This document shows positions 1 to 11,934 of a DNA stretch of 64,000 bases, piece by piece (position 1 is the first letter of the stretch; each line of letters starts with the position of its first letter). A program made the position numbers and the translations under genes. The notes under the pieces are model-generated. The model searched no databases, was not told the DNA's origin, and saw nothing but the letters and a program-made list of their open reading frames with translations. Origin of the DNA: Callipepla californica brunnescens (lineage: Eukaryota > Chordata > Aves > Galliformes > Odontophoridae); assembly GCA_023055505.1 (NCBI GenBank), contig JALIRH010000048.1:1140166-1204165 (forward strand), written 5' to 3'.

Positions 1-1137
1 CCACATTGTCAGGGACAAAATCACATATTCCTAGTGGCAGTATGAGACTGAAAAGGTACACAGTACAAAAGAGACAAAAGAATGTTACCCAGCAAGATGA
101 TCTAAAAGGAGCTGTTAAAGCTCCTGAGCATTTGCTACCTTTGATTTGAAGGTCCATCATAGGAAAGACATACACATTTGTTGATCGATTGCGGATATGG
201 TGAGCCCACACTCAGTAATTTTCATAGGCAAGCACATCATCCCTTGCAAAGTTGGGACTATCTTTCAAAGTTGGCTTTAGACACTAGTAAGTTGAAGATT
301 TCCAGATAGTTCTTGGACAGATTGCAAGTTTTGTTGGAACAGCCAAAACTCTTGCCACCTTTCTCATCAAGTACCCAATGAAAATGCAGTAGCAAGCCAA
401 TGTAAACAGTTTTTCTAATACACAGCTTTAACTATTGCAAATTAACTTCATAAGTAAAGTGATTTTCACTACACAAAAAGTTATTTTAGGTACAAAGCTT
501 CTAGCTCCTGTACTCTAACATGAGAACAGCATAAAGCATAAGAAATTATGTAAAATAATACATTCATGTTCCTCTCTGTCTAATCCAAATAACATTTTAT
601 TTCCATAGTCAAACTAAATGGAGTATTCCACTATCTTTTTAAGACTTCAGTCACATTCTCCCCAAGGGAAACAAAACAAATGATTCATGAATCGTGAACA
701 AGAATTTTCTTCATTAAAAAGAAATCAAAATACAGTTTTCCACTATCAACCTACTTACAATCCATATACTGTATGCAGTATGTATATGTATACTGTAAAT
801 TTTCAAGGGAAAATCCACAATGAAGATCTTTAGAATTCTTTTTCTTTGACCTATCAGCACTAGAAACTGAACTAGAAATCATTTCCCTTTGCAAATGAAA
901 TAAAATCACATAAGACAACATGTTTGCATTCAAAACATTCTGATAGTACATTAATGCAATATAAAAAATGGACCATACTGTCAAACGTTTTTCTACGCCT
1001 TCTCTCCTAAGTGCATGGCTTTGATGGCTTTGAAAAACCAAATCAAGCCAAAATGTGCAGGTATGTGTGCACATACATAGGAAAATACCAAATCATCCTG
1101 TCATGCCAAATCATCCAATCATCAGACAAGCCTTCTC
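1..1137. other. Non-coding AT-rich DNA, no gene seen
   Basis: No recognisable gene, RNA or transposon. The longest open frame is a 107-codon minus-strand frame at 751-1074. Its composition is not protein-like (Cys, His, Tyr and Ser scattered, no domain pattern) and it has no splice context, so I read it as chance. Confidence 0.6.
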
Positions 1138-1163
1138 AAAAAAAAAAAAAAAAAAAAAAAAAA
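1138..1163 (+). repeat. Poly(A) tract, 26 bp
   Basis: This is an uninterrupted run of A. The sequence upstream is not a recognisable retrocopy or CR1, and bird CR1 elements do not end in poly(A). I therefore call it a simple mononucleotide repeat, not a retroposon tail. Confidence 0.9.
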
Positions 1164-1766
1164 GACATTCACAGACATCTGATATTTTTCAGATATTTTG
1201 TGACAATTTTAGGATGAATTTGACCTGTTTATAAAATAGTTAATCACTAAAGACAAGCATAATGAAACATGGCTTCCTGGATCTTTTCCAGAAAGTCTTC
1301 ATAAAAGGACTCCTCCTATGCCTCTTTTAAAGCAGAGTAAATGCTCTTTCCTTGGAACTCTAAAAAAAGCCCCATTTCTAGTCAAGAAACATTCAACACC
1401 CGCACTAATGGATAAGTGAATTCTTAGGTAATGTCATTTGATTGAATTTTGGTTTCCATCGTCTCTACTTAGATTCATCGTGTGAACACAATGGGATAGG
1501 CAGCTGCACAGTTATCAGGTAATTATACTTGGAGGTTTTAAGTGGGAATGATGATTAGGGCCAGGCAGCAGTAGCAAACTAGATGGATGTGAGAAGGGGA
1601 AAGTAGATCTTCACCTATGCTATCTATAATGATAACACTCACATAACCTAGTGATGCTTAATAAAAAAATGTATATACCAGCAAGATCACTGTTGAAATC
1701 AATACTTAGTATGATGTGTAAGGCTACAGTAATGTTAGCCTCAGAAGACTGTAAAAGAAAAAGCAT
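1164..1766. other. Non-coding DNA, nothing recognised
   Basis: AT-rich unique sequence with no open frame of note and no repeat family that I recognise. Confidence 0.6.
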
Positions 1767-1840
1767 AGTTAGGAACATGGTAAAATTACCTACACAATGG
1801 AAAAGTTAGGAACATGGTAAAATTACCTACACAATGGAAA
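1767..1840. repeat. Perfect tandem duplication, 2 x 37 bp
   Basis: The unit beginning GTTAGGAACATGG at 1768 is repeated exactly from 1805, a 37-bp period, with no mismatch over the shared stretch. Two identical head-to-tail copies in otherwise unique DNA indicate a recent slippage or repair duplication, and the site may vary in copy number between individuals. Confidence 0.95.
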
Positions 1841-2490
1841 TAGAAAATTGAAATGATTTCTAAAGTAAAGAAATAGATGCATTTCTCCATACGTGTCAGG
1901 AAATGCTAATAAAAAAATAAAAATAAACAAGCAGTGGGATTCTAGTTTTGAGTGGCACAGGAAGAAACAAAGGGGGAGAACAGTTCTACCAAAAGTCAGT
2001 GGGGAAGTCACTTAAGGCTGAGAGACCCCCAGAGGTCTGTAAGACAGGGCAGAGCTAAAGCCTTGTAAGCCTCTTGAGTACAGGTCATACTAGAGATCAT
2101 TTGAACATTTCAAGTATTGTTCTGCTTTCAAGACATACAGTAACAGCCTTGCCTCTTTTGTCTGAAGTTGTTATTAAATAATTGGAAATGAATTAGAAGT
2201 TGTTTGTTCATTACAGAGAGCACCAAAATATAGTCATATCTAAGAAAAATCAGCAAAGTGCAAAAATGAAAAATGAAAGTCCATCTGTTGGACTCCAAGT
2301 TTATATTTCTCCCTTTCTTTTTTTAAATGCCACCTCACCTCTCTAACCCAAAAATAACATGATGATACAATGGAAAGTTGATCCAATAATAATGAAGCAT
2401 TCAAACAATATCTTCAGGAAGTGACTTCAGTAGAGAAGAATGATATTCATAAATCCATGAATAAATGCTAACCTCATTATAAAACACGGT
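1841..2490. other. Non-coding DNA, nothing recognised
   Basis: AT-rich unique sequence. A 62-codon minus-strand frame at 1823-2011 overlaps the tandem duplication edge and is not protein-like. Confidence 0.6.
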
Positions 2491-2524
2491 GAATTCCCAT
2501 CACAGTGGAATTCCCATCAGAGTG
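2491..2524. repeat. Tandem duplication, 2 x 17 bp
   Basis: GAATTCCCATCACAGTG at 2491-2507 is followed directly by the same 17-mer with one C-to-G change at 2508-2524. It is a minor local duplication of no evident function. Confidence 0.9.
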
Positions 2525-3164
2525 GTATCAAAGCAGAAACAATCATAATACTGTCAAGTACTAACAAAGTTCAGGATAAGTAAAGATGCTCCAGGCTAAT
2601 ATCTTACACTATACTAAATTCATTTAGCATGCAATTTCACTTAGTTGGTAACAAACTGAGAATCGTAGTAAGAATATAGACAAACCAGTACTTTAACAAA
2701 CCTACACCAATTACTTCTATATTACATTTATTGAAATCTCATATTTTCCTAAAAGCACAGGAAATATAGTGCCTTTTTCTTGCAAGAATAAGTTACAGAA
2801 GTAAAAACATTTCTTCTGGTACAAGAGCCTGTTTTAAATGGGCAATGACACAACTTCTGAAACAGAGGTTCATTTTTGGGAAATGTGGTGGAGTAACGTT
2901 TTCTAGTAAAAATAATCAGAGAATAAGTTGAAGAGGTTTTAAAGCGACAGCTTGATCTCTAATCAATAAAAACATATTGAATTCTCTAGAAATAGCAGAT
3001 TCCATGATACTGTGAACTTGATGGTATTTATGGTTTCTAGTACTTCCGTTCTTCCTTTCTACATATGTGTCTACTTAGTTATCTCTGCTTAAGGGTGAAT
3101 ATGGCAATCTCTGTAGTAATGTATTCATACAACTGAAGTTCTCACAAAAATGACAGCATGTACT
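2525..3164. other. Non-coding DNA, nothing recognised
   Basis: Unique AT-rich sequence leading up to the mariner insertion. No gene or older repeat was recognised. Confidence 0.6.
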
Positions 3165-3686
3165 TACATAGATTGCTCCAAATGTAATGTTTTCTATGTC
3201 TCTGGAAACTACAACAGATACAAAGAACACAATAACTCTAACAGAGCACATTCTCTGCTACAAAACACAATTTTTCAACATAATCACCACTGTTAGCTCT
3301 GCATTTTTGCCAGTAATGAGCAAGAGCCTGCATGCCGTGCTCGTAAATATCTGCATGTGCGCAGGAGACATACTGTTACTGTCACCACTGCTGAAATGCA
3401 CCACCCACCACCTCCCTGTGCTCACATCCGCTGTTTTGTCTCCGTGAACGTTGAGCAAGAGTTGATGTCTGCCAATGGGTGCCATTTTTTTCTTTTGCAT
3501 GGGGGAATTCAGTGACACGCCTTTGCTTCACGGACACTTCTGTGTCAGATGCCATTCTGTCAGACTGCCCCTCTGCTGCCATCTGTCATGCAACAACAAA
3601 ATGTAATGCAATATTTGTGGGAAGGTTCACAGTCAGCTGTGGGCTGACAACAAATAGGAGGCATTACTTTTGGAGTAAGCCTCATA
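3165..3686 (-). mobile_element. Galluhop-like mariner DNA transposon, internally deleted copy
   Basis: This is a Tc1/mariner-class element of about 520 bp. The left end (from about 3171, core TTGCTCCAAATGTAATG) and the right end (about 3655-3683, core GGCATTACTTTTGGAG) form imperfect terminal inverted repeats. TA dinucleotides sit at both outer edges (about 3165-3166 and 3685-3686), as expected for mariner target sites. The layout and much of the interior match the chicken mariner Galluhop as I remember it. Full-length mariners are about 1.2-1.3 kb, so this copy has lost most of its middle. Its minus strand carries the transposase remnant listed separately. With the catalytic core gone it could only have moved by using a transposase made elsewhere. 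Exact ends are uncertain by a few bases. Confidence 0.8.
3258..3555 (-). pseudogene. Mariner transposase remnant: N-terminal DNA-binding part joined to the C-terminal tail
   Basis: Read on the minus strand from an ATG at about 3555, the product begins MASDTEVSVKQRRVTEFPHA. It resembles the start of the mariner helix-turn-helix domain that binds the terminal repeats. A one-base frameshift in the A/T-rich run near 3485-3500 moves the reading into a second frame. There the sequence HQLLLNVHGDKTADVST, then WWVVHFSSGDS, continues the helix-turn-helix and the Trp-Val linker typical of mariner transposases. Near 3360-3383 the reading jumps to a tail (ITGKNAELTVVIMLKNCVL, stop at 3258) that looks like the normal C-terminus. 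The DD(34)D catalytic domain that would lie between is absent. A normal transposase has about 345 residues; this fragment spells about 100. It is non-functional. Confidence 0.75.
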
Positions 3687-5880
3687 AGATAACTTGTGCT
3701 GTTAACTGAGAATCGTTGAGGGGAAATAAGGTAATTAAACTGTGCAAAAAATATTTTGCCTGCATCATGTCCAGAATTGATGACTTGGAACAACGAACAC
3801 AGAATATGGAATTTGGAGCACAAAATGCAGAACGTACAACATGGTATTACTCATAGCCTGGCAAGGAGAGCTTGCAGAAACTAAATACAGTTGGCATTCT
3901 TTATCATTAAAAGTGACACAACATTCTCTCAGAGTTCTGAATTCAGGAAACATGCCTAAATCAATAGAGTATTTTCATTTGTGATCCATAACCAGAACCA
4001 CCTACAGGTGTTTCTTCTCCTTCTGGGGCCAGTTTCTTCTTTCTTCTTTGTACAGAGTTTTACAACTTTGGAACAGATACCTGCAACACTACCAGAACTG
4101 AATAGCAAAACTACACTGGGAAATACAAGACAACTAGGTATCTTAGGTTATCTGATGCACATCCCATACTTGCATTTGTAAAGGTTAGTGCATGTCCTTC
4201 CATGCCTCTACTTATCTGGAAAATAACATAGACAGTAATGTTTTTCTCACCAGGTTGTAAAGCTAAATTAAAGTCCAAAAGCTAATAGAAAATCCTAGAA
4301 GGTTATGCCGTAAATGCAAGCATTATTTTTATGTCAGCCTTCATTCAGAATGAGTTTGCTTTATGCTCAGCCATTTCAGGAGAGATAAGAAAGAAGGAAA
4401 CATTGCAATAACATATTTGAACCATGAAATATTTCAAGAAAAAGCAACTTTTAGATGATGTAGAAGTTGTTAGGCTTCGTAAATTAATTAAACTTACAAT
4501 TATTAACTTAATATTTTACCCTTTTATTTACAATGAGGAATTGGTATAGAGGTCGCTATTGCACATCTGACAGGCATAAGAAAGAGTGAAGAATAAATAT
4601 AGGTTTTTTTCCATTTTTAAAAAGTTCTTATACGAAACTGAGTATGGCATGTAAATAAGTCCGGGGAAAGCTCTAACGTGAAACTTGGAAAACACTGGTG
4701 AAGTTCACACCCTTGAAATCTCATAGTAAACCTCACTTTCAATGTAATGTTAAGGCAGTAATAGGGATGTAGTATTTAAAAGAAAAGAAAAAAAAAATAC
4801 ACCAAATCAGTAGAAGGACACAAAGCATACAGTGTGAAAGAATAGAGTGGATAATGAGATGGAGATTATTACTGCAAGCAGAGGGAAAGAAAGTCCTTAT
4901 CAGATTTTGAATCTGGTTTCTCTATAGTTTGACACACCTGTTTGCATGCTTGGAGAAGAGACTTGACTGCATAGAGATTAATTCATTTTACAGAGGTGTT
5001 TGACTTCCTGATTTCTGTAAAACACAACAGAGACTCTTCAAGATTTAGAAACTTTCTGTTTACAAGGGGAAGGCAGAATGTCACTGACTCTGCCAAATAA
5101 ACCAAATTTTATTTACCCAGGAAGTAGATACTTTTTCACAGGAAGGCAATATAATAATATCGGAGACAATAGGAATACTAAATCCACCGAAGAGAAAGAT
5201 GTGCTTAAGTGTTTTACTGTACTGGGGCCAGAAATGGGACAAGATGACCTTGAAAGTGATAGTATGTAACAGACTCATGTGATGCGGAACAAGCACGTGA
5301 ATTAAATCTCACCTTTTCAAAAATGCAGGACATTAAAAAACAACGAACTCTGGACCATTGTTGCAGCTGGAGACAAGAAGGTTTCTGATGGAGGCTGGGG
5401 TAATATGCTGACTGGACAAAAAAAAAATAGGCCTCTTACATTAATTCTTTGACTATTTGCTCCAAAAAATGGAGATTAAAATTATACATCTCCCAAGCAA
5501 AATACATGGAAAAATTACAATCAGGAAGAACACCAAGCTTGTGACCACAGCTCCAAAGCATATGAACAATTCCTGATCCCAAGTCTCTGTAGGCAGATGT
5601 CAAGGGACATGAGGAATGCATGCATCAAAACTTCCTTAAATTAGTGAGAATACTGGTAATGTGGAGTAAATGCAACTCATTCATTATATATTTAGATGAA
5701 AGAAGACAATCAAAAAATAACAATTATAAATATGAAAGATGTAACACCAGTAAGCAAGCTAGTAGAAGCACTTTCTGAGTATACTTGGGCACAATATAGG
5801 AATACAGTATTTTTTGTGGAAAAGGTAATTATTGGAAAACAAGAAGACAAGAATTATTAGATTTAGAAAAAGAGGCTTGA
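3687..5880. other. Non-coding DNA with small low-complexity runs
   Basis: No gene seen. An A-rich run with interspersed G lies near 4780-4798, and short homopolymers (A10 near 5420) occur. Open frames at 3765-3953, 3981-4181, 5078-5296 and 5436-5621 are all under 75 codons and overlap on both strands, as expected for chance frames. Confidence 0.6.
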
Positions 5881-5930
5881 TGTAATTTACATTGGTCCTT
5901 TTAAAGGTCTTTTCTTGAATGTAAATTACA
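5881..5930. repeat. Perfect 13-bp inverted repeat (hairpin)
   Basis: TGTAATTTACATT at 5881-5893 is exactly complementary to AATGTAAATTACA at 5918-5930. The 24-bp spacer holds a second small stem (CCTTT/AAAGG). As DNA it could form a cruciform; as RNA it could form a stem-loop of about 50 nt. The arms are too short and AT-rich to call a microRNA precursor. Confidence 0.85.
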
Positions 5931-7084
5931 GTTCTGTAGTGGGCATAGCAAATTAATAATGAAAAGATTCAGAGGAGGTGGAATGTGGGGGATACAGGAA
6001 GGAGCGAGACAAAAAATTACAGGAAAAAAAAACAAGAAAAGCATAGTTTGGTCTGGACCTTAATGGTATGCATTACAAGAATCTCTGCAGTACCAGCCCT
6101 CACTCATACCTCACTCAGAACTTCTCAGAACCTAATTCTTTCAGTGTTTCTGTTTTTCACATGATGGAAGAGAAAGCTCCCATGCTAAATGATACCAGTG
6201 GCCCATGTTTGCAGCAGAGGTTAGACCCAACTAATGGAGAAAAAGATGCAGCAAAACCTTCTTGGTAGGTGGACAGAGGATGAGCAGTGTCAGCCTGGAG
6301 AAGCTTCCTCCTGGACACAAACTCTCAAGGCTGGTTTAGCCTCTCAGTACAAGAAGTAGTCTAGTGATACAGCAACCACTTTCAGTGCTCTTCCACTTCT
6401 TACTGTAACTCTGAATACCCTTGTATGGCATTCAAATGTCTGATGATTTTTTGATCCTCGTCTTTCAATTGTACAAAATGTGAAAAAAATGTTTTGTTCT
6501 TTCTGATGCCCAGATACTTTGGCATTCCAGGTCACAGTGTCCAGAAATTCCCCCAGATTATTTTAATATTTTTACTATAATATGAGCCATTCAAAGGACC
6601 AAGCTATGGCACTAGAAACAGTGCACATTTTTTAGTATGGGCTAAACTACTCTAGGAAAAGACACTACCCAGACACTTTCCCTGTCTGTTTCAGACTGAG
6701 GAACAGAAGAATAAAAAGTCACTGCTGTAGAAAAGTTGCTAATGTGTTCCGGTGCTAATTTTAAGCTACAACAGCTACTCCAACATTTAGATTCAGGATC
6801 TGCAGATTTTCTCCTAAAAATCACTGCTTAACCTATCGGACATTTTATACTTTATTAGTATAGCTGAAAAAACAGTTTTTTGAAAGTCCAAGTGGAGTTT
6901 GTTTACAAGGAGGTTTTGTTATTCCTCAAGCTTCCTCCTTGTCTACTTATCTGCTGCTTTTAAATATGAAGCACTGTAGGTATCTTTAGAACAAAAACAC
7001 TTCAAAATATCATTCTGCTAATTCCTTGGATGGAAGTCATTAAGATCAATGCTCATCATTCACAAAGCCTTCGATAAGATCATT
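5931..7084. other. Non-coding DNA, nothing recognised
   Basis: Open frames at 6068-6268, 6344-6535 and 6642-6824 are 60-66 codons long and lack family resemblance or splice context. No older transposon was recognised. Confidence 0.6.
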
Positions 7085-7705
7085 AGTAAAGGCTCTCAGG
7101 CTCCAGAACTGTGAGCCAGCAATGTGCCCCTGCCACACGAAGTACTAACAGTATCGTAGGCTGCATCAGGCAGAACATTGTCAGCAGGTCAAGAGAGGTG
7201 ATCCTCTCTCTCTACTTAGTGCTGGGGAGGACATACCTGGAGTTCTGGATCCAGTTCTGGGCTGTCCAGTACAAGAGAGATGTGGGCATACTGCAAAGAC
7301 TAGTGAAGGGCCAACAGGATGCTAAAGGAATTGGAGCACCTCTCCAGTGAGGAGAGATTGAGAAAGCTGGGACTGATCAGCCTGGAGGAGACTTGGGGGG
7401 ATCTCATTAATGTCTATAAGTACCTGAAGAGTGGGTGCAGGAGTCAGGAGGTTTTCAGTGGCACCATGGGCACAAGCTACAATACAGGAGTTTTCCAAGC
7501 AGCACTTCTGTGTTGTGTGGATGTTGGATCCCTGGCATCGGTTGTCCAGAGAGGCTATTGAGTCTCTCCTCCTCGGGTATCTTCAAAAGCCACCTGGAAA
7601 TGGGCCTGGACCCAGCTGTGGGTGCCCCTACTTGAGCAGAGCTTGAAGGAGATGATCTCCAGAGGGCCCTGCCAACCTCAGCCATTCTGTGGGTCTGTGA
7701 AAACC
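7085..7705 (+). mobile_element. CR1 LINE, 3' fragment
   Basis: This is a 5'-truncated copy of the chicken-repeat-1 non-LTR retrotransposon. It starts around GTGAGCCAGCAATGTGCCC (7111), which lies near the end of the ORF2 reverse-transcriptase frame. It runs through CAGTTCTGGGCTGTCCAGTA (7252), GGAGCACCTCTCC (7332), GATCAGCCTGGAGGAGAC (7374) and GGTTGTCCAGAGAGGC (7539), and ends in the 3' untranslated part near CCAACCTCAGCCATTCTGTG (7673). An internal gap between about 7440 and 7480 skips part of the consensus. The open frames inside it are decayed and do not encode protein. CR1 is the dominant LINE of birds and is usually truncated like this. Confidence 0.9.
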
Positions 7706-10350
7706 TTAGAGTTTAAGAGTCAGTACTTCACACAGCCATGCACATGACAGATCTGCCAACACTGCAAAGAAAAAAAGAAACATGCAAGATTTATTTTACC
7801 TCAACAAGCATCACCTAAATGTAAATTAACATAATATTCCACCATCCTGACTCTACCAAGGAGAGCTTTAATACTTATATGGCTCCTTACAGTCCATGCA
7901 GCCACCCACTCTAAGTATTCCTTCCATGTCACAGCTCAGGAAGCAGTGGCAGATGGTCACTGACACACTGCAAAGACCCAGAGCAAGGTGCTGGCAGCAG
8001 GCGGCTGCTGTGAGGGACAGACAAGCCAACTTCTTGAAGGCTTCTCCGAAACCCAACTGTACCAACAGGTTCATTTTCCCAACCCATAAAACGTGTTTAG
8101 CTTTTTCTCACAGTAATTGCCACAACAATTAAAAATCCCCAGTCCAGTTACCATGCACAAATACCTATAAAATCCTCATTAAGCCATGTCTGTTTTGACA
8201 AAAATCAATTATAATACTTTGCATTTTATGCTAGGAGCTTCGAGAGCTGGAGACAGCTGTGTTCCTCCATTTTGCAACAGTTTGTTGCAAATAAAAAATA
8301 GATCAAAATTCTGAAGACTGATATAAGCAAACCTTTGCCTAGGGATGGTAAATTAACCTCATGTAAAATTACCACACAAAGAACATCCACATAATTCAAC
8401 TTTATTTTCTTTTAACAGAGACTTTCAAAAAAGAAAAAAAAGGTAATTAAATTATGGCTATGAATTTATGATATCTATATATAGTTGCCAGTTAACAGGA
8501 TTTACATCTCCCTGAATAAATGCCAAGAAAGTAAGTGATTCAGTATACCCACTTATACACAGATTTCCTAAAGTGCCATGCAAAAAGCCTTTATTGAAAA
8601 AGATTCAAATTGCTCATATCTTAAAATAACTTCAGCGCGTGATGTAAAATATTCTGTAGTCAGTCTCATTTTTTGGAATTTCAGAAGGTAATTAGGCCCT
8701 CATTCTTGGAACAAGTGCTCTGCTATTATGATTAGCAATGAACTATAAAATTTTCTCTTCACAAATTTATACTTTGTCAGAGATTATCCAGGAAATTACC
8801 TTTAGAGAATAACTGCAAGTAGGAGAACATTTTTAGTAGGCTGATTTGGCTACCTATATAAAAAGACAATTTGCAAATATGACACGTGTGCGGGATGACA
8901 ACTGAACAAGCAACATTAGAACACTCTTTGATCTGCACAAAGATGAGAGCTGGGCAAAACTTGCTCAAAAAAAAAAAAACATAAAATTGCCAAGGAATAG
9001 AGTTTCAGCATGAAACTTACAGATTCAGACTGAACTACTCAAAGAGCTTTGTTCTGAAATAACTTAATTTTGATTTATTCTGGACATTTCACGTGCATTA
9101 CCCCTCCTCATCTGTCACTATCACACACAAAATTGGTAGGATAACCTTCTTCAAGCCAATGGCTTGTTGCTGGGGGTAAGTGGCTTTAGTCAGTCACCTA
9201 CAATGAAACACAGACACTTTCTCTTTTCTGAGGGACACATGAACCCACAGGGCAGCAATCCAGAAAAATCTAATTATTACATAATGGAGATTTCAATTTC
9301 TGCTATTCATTCTCCTGCACATAATAGATATTTTGTATGCATAAGTACCAAACCAGGCACAATAACTCATGTGATGTCACTTCCTGCACAAAGTGTCCCA
9401 ATCACGAACATAGAGTGACTTAAAAAGATATATATTTGAATAATTTACAGATTTTACAACAGTTAAAAGAAGATAAAAAAAAAAATAAGTATATAGAACA
9501 GAATATAAGTTCTGGGGTCTAGCCTGCCTCCATTCCCAGGACTTAGAAGTAGGTTTGATTAGCCCTTCAGAAAAGGATTTGCCTTTCTCCAGGACTCCTA
9601 TAATCGTAAATAAATGGCCCCACAAGTGAGCTGTCACATAAAAAGTAGGCTATGGTGCGTCAGCCCCACTTTTCAACTGTCCCATCAAGGCTCAGCAGAA
9701 AGAAAATATTTCATTCTACTAACAGCACAGGGTTTGTTACACTAATTAAATATCTTCTTAGTTTTCTGACTCATTTAGACAAATGCATCCCACACACCCA
9801 AACTCAAATCCTTGCAACTTCTTTTTTCAACTATTTTGAGTATGTACTTTAACAAGTAAGGTTTAACAATGAAACTATTTGCAGAATCGTATTGCTCAAT
9901 TTTCTCATGCTTTAATGGTGGAATACAATGATGGAAAAAGTGGTTGAGAAGTAAATAGCAAAAGCATAATACTGAAACCTGGTTCATTTCACCAACTGAG
10001 CAAAGCTAGACTGAAAAATGTAAAGACGGTTAATAGCCTCCACTCTTACTTCTCTCTGTGTGTTGCCTTAGCCCTTGAGATTCATCTCACATCATGTAAA
10101 GTTCTGCTGATAGAATTAAGCAAGGTTTGCACGAGAAATTCTCAGCTTACAACTGAATTTGGCCCCTCTTCTTCTACTTAATTCTGTTCCATTGACCTGA
10201 ACACATGTATATAACATCCCTAGTAAGTGCCACATCAGAGAAGAGGCAGGAAAAGATGAAAGCTGAAAATGTTGTAACCAAGGGAAGTTGGTCTTACTAA
10301 AACTACTCAAGAGAGCAGTGGACTTTGTGTGCTATGCTGGAAGGCATGAG
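7706..10350. other. Non-coding DNA with A runs
   Basis: No gene seen. A-runs lie at 8967-8979 and near 9474-9484. Open frames of 62-86 codons (for example 9164-9418 and 9377-9637) lack protein-like features. Confidence 0.6.
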
Positions 10351-10380
10351 GTTTGTTTGTTTTTTTGTTTTGTTTTTTAA
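10351..10380. repeat. T-rich low-complexity tract
   Basis: Run of (GTTT)n followed by longer T runs. It is simple sequence only. Confidence 0.8.
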
Positions 10381-11622
10381 ACGTTTATATTGGAGTCTGC
10401 AGCATTAGGGTCAAGGCAGATGTGCAACCCAACCGTTGGCTAAGATTATATTCACTGCACAAATCTCACACAGGAACAACTGTGCAGCTGCCAGTAAATC
10501 TCTAGTTCTCCATGTCTTTTTTTCTTAGTGAATTTGTTTTACCACAGTCTCAGCACATCCTGTACATTTATTTGGTGTGGTTTGTTCATTGCTTACCTTC
10601 CTCATAGCCATCTAGACAAATGTAGATATTGTTTCCATAGCTACCATCTGTACATTGCTTTAACTCTCCTCTGACCCAGGCATAAATTCCTGAAAAAGCT
10701 TATTTTCAACAGCTTTGCCTTGTCCAGAATGGCAAATTTTCATTAGACATTCCAAGTTGAGATAATCTGGCTTTCAACATACATTTATGGAGCTTCAGAG
10801 GCGTGATATAAGAGCTTACATAAAGTAATGCAACACTAGTTGAGCAGATAGAGCAGGAAAAAAAAAAAAGAAAAAAAGCATTTAGGTAAATATATATTGT
10901 GCAAGCTTATCAAGCTGAGAAGACAGCAAAGACCTCAGAACATGAATGGCTACACACCAGAAGCTGGCAAAAAGAATGCAGCCAGGTTCTGAGGAATACA
11001 AATTCCTGTCAGGAATAAAGGATTACTGGGCAGTTCATGAAGTAAGCACTTCACTTCTCAAATGTAAAATGCAAATCCAGTGTTAAATGATGTGGTGGAC
11101 CAGAAAAATTATTGCCTGAAACAAATAGGTACAGAAAGGTCACACCTCCAAACATTCTGAGCGCAGGAAGCCAATCTTTGTTTGGAAACAAGGTAGCATT
11201 TGTGACACCTAAACTTACTGTTTCATTGCACCCAAGACAGTATTCAAAGCTACTAAACTATGACCACAAACCACATAGGATTGCAACACATCTAAGAGAT
11301 TGTGTCATAACAAGAGTCTATTTATGAATAAAGTACATGGGGTATTGAAAGAAACATAAGGGTCCTTTGTATTTTGCAAGTATACCTCCTTCAATGGTTT
11401 ACCAGTTATATCTAGAGGTATCACGCACGAATGTAGCAACACAGCACACATCATACAATCAAGACTCATTTTTATCTATTGCCACAAACAAGTTCCAAAC
11501 AAATAAGCTCCAAGTTTTGTTTTAGTAAAATTTTCATTCATATAATTCTTATACCAATCTCCAAACAACCATGTTATGAAGAAAAAATATTTACTTTCCT
11601 CATTTTCAACCATTTGCTATGT
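10381..11622. other. Non-coding DNA with a small A-rich tract
   Basis: An A-rich run with one G lies at 10858-10878. Open frames at 11112-11327 and 11479-11715 are about 70-80 codons; the second one runs into the CR1 tail downstream. No gene seen. Confidence 0.6.
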
Positions 11623-11817
11623 CATAGAATCATAGGGGTTGGAAGGGACCTCAGGAGATCATTGAGTCCAACCCCCCTACCAAGGCAGGTTCCCTACACC
11701 AGGTTGCACAGGTAGGCATCCAGGCAGGTCTTGAATATCTCTAGAGAAGGAGACTCCACAACTCCCCTGGGCAGCCTGTTCCAGTGTGGAACCTCCTGTG
11801 CTGCAGTTTCTGGTCAT
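11623..11817 (-). mobile_element. CR1 LINE, young 3' end fragment
   Basis: The reverse complement is a well-preserved CR1 3' end. The plus strand reads CATAGAATCATAGGGGTTGG (the element's terminal octamer-type tail), then GGACCTCAGGAGATCATTGA, CCAGGCAGGTCTTGAATATC and GGGCAGCCTGTTCCAGTG. After CCAGTG a block of about 40-50 bp of the expected consensus is missing before TGTGGAACCTCC, consistent with a short-homology deletion. Good preservation suggests a relatively recent insertion. The copy is heavily 5'-truncated and cannot encode anything. Confidence 0.9.
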
Positions 11818-11849
11818 TTCTTTTATTATTATTTCTTTTATTATTATCA
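11818..11849. repeat. Imperfect 2 x 15-bp TTTCTTTTATTATTA repeat
   Basis: Two head-to-tail copies of a T-rich 15-mer lie exactly between the young CR1 fragment and the older CR1 remnant, so they mark the junction between the two insertions. Confidence 0.75.
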
Positions 11850-11934
11850 TTTGAACACTAGAAAAAAGAATGCATCCGATGCAGACCTCTGCTAATGCAA
11901 GTTGATTCCACAGTCCCATTTAGAGAGTCATTAG

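Noticed and set aside
1138..1163. Poly(A) as the tail of a processed pseudogene
   Set aside because: No recognisable coding sequence, poly(A) signal or flanking duplication upstream.
3187..3709. Plus-strand open frames inside the mariner
   Set aside because: Antisense shadows of the minus-strand transposase remnant.
6965..6990. ATGAAGCACTGTAGG, which resembles the miR-143 mature core
   Set aside because: The flanks do not form the miR-143 hairpin and the complementary arm is absent.
7111..7685. Five overlapping open frames on both strands
   Set aside because: All lie inside the CR1 3' fragment and do not match its ORF2 product beyond short decayed pieces.
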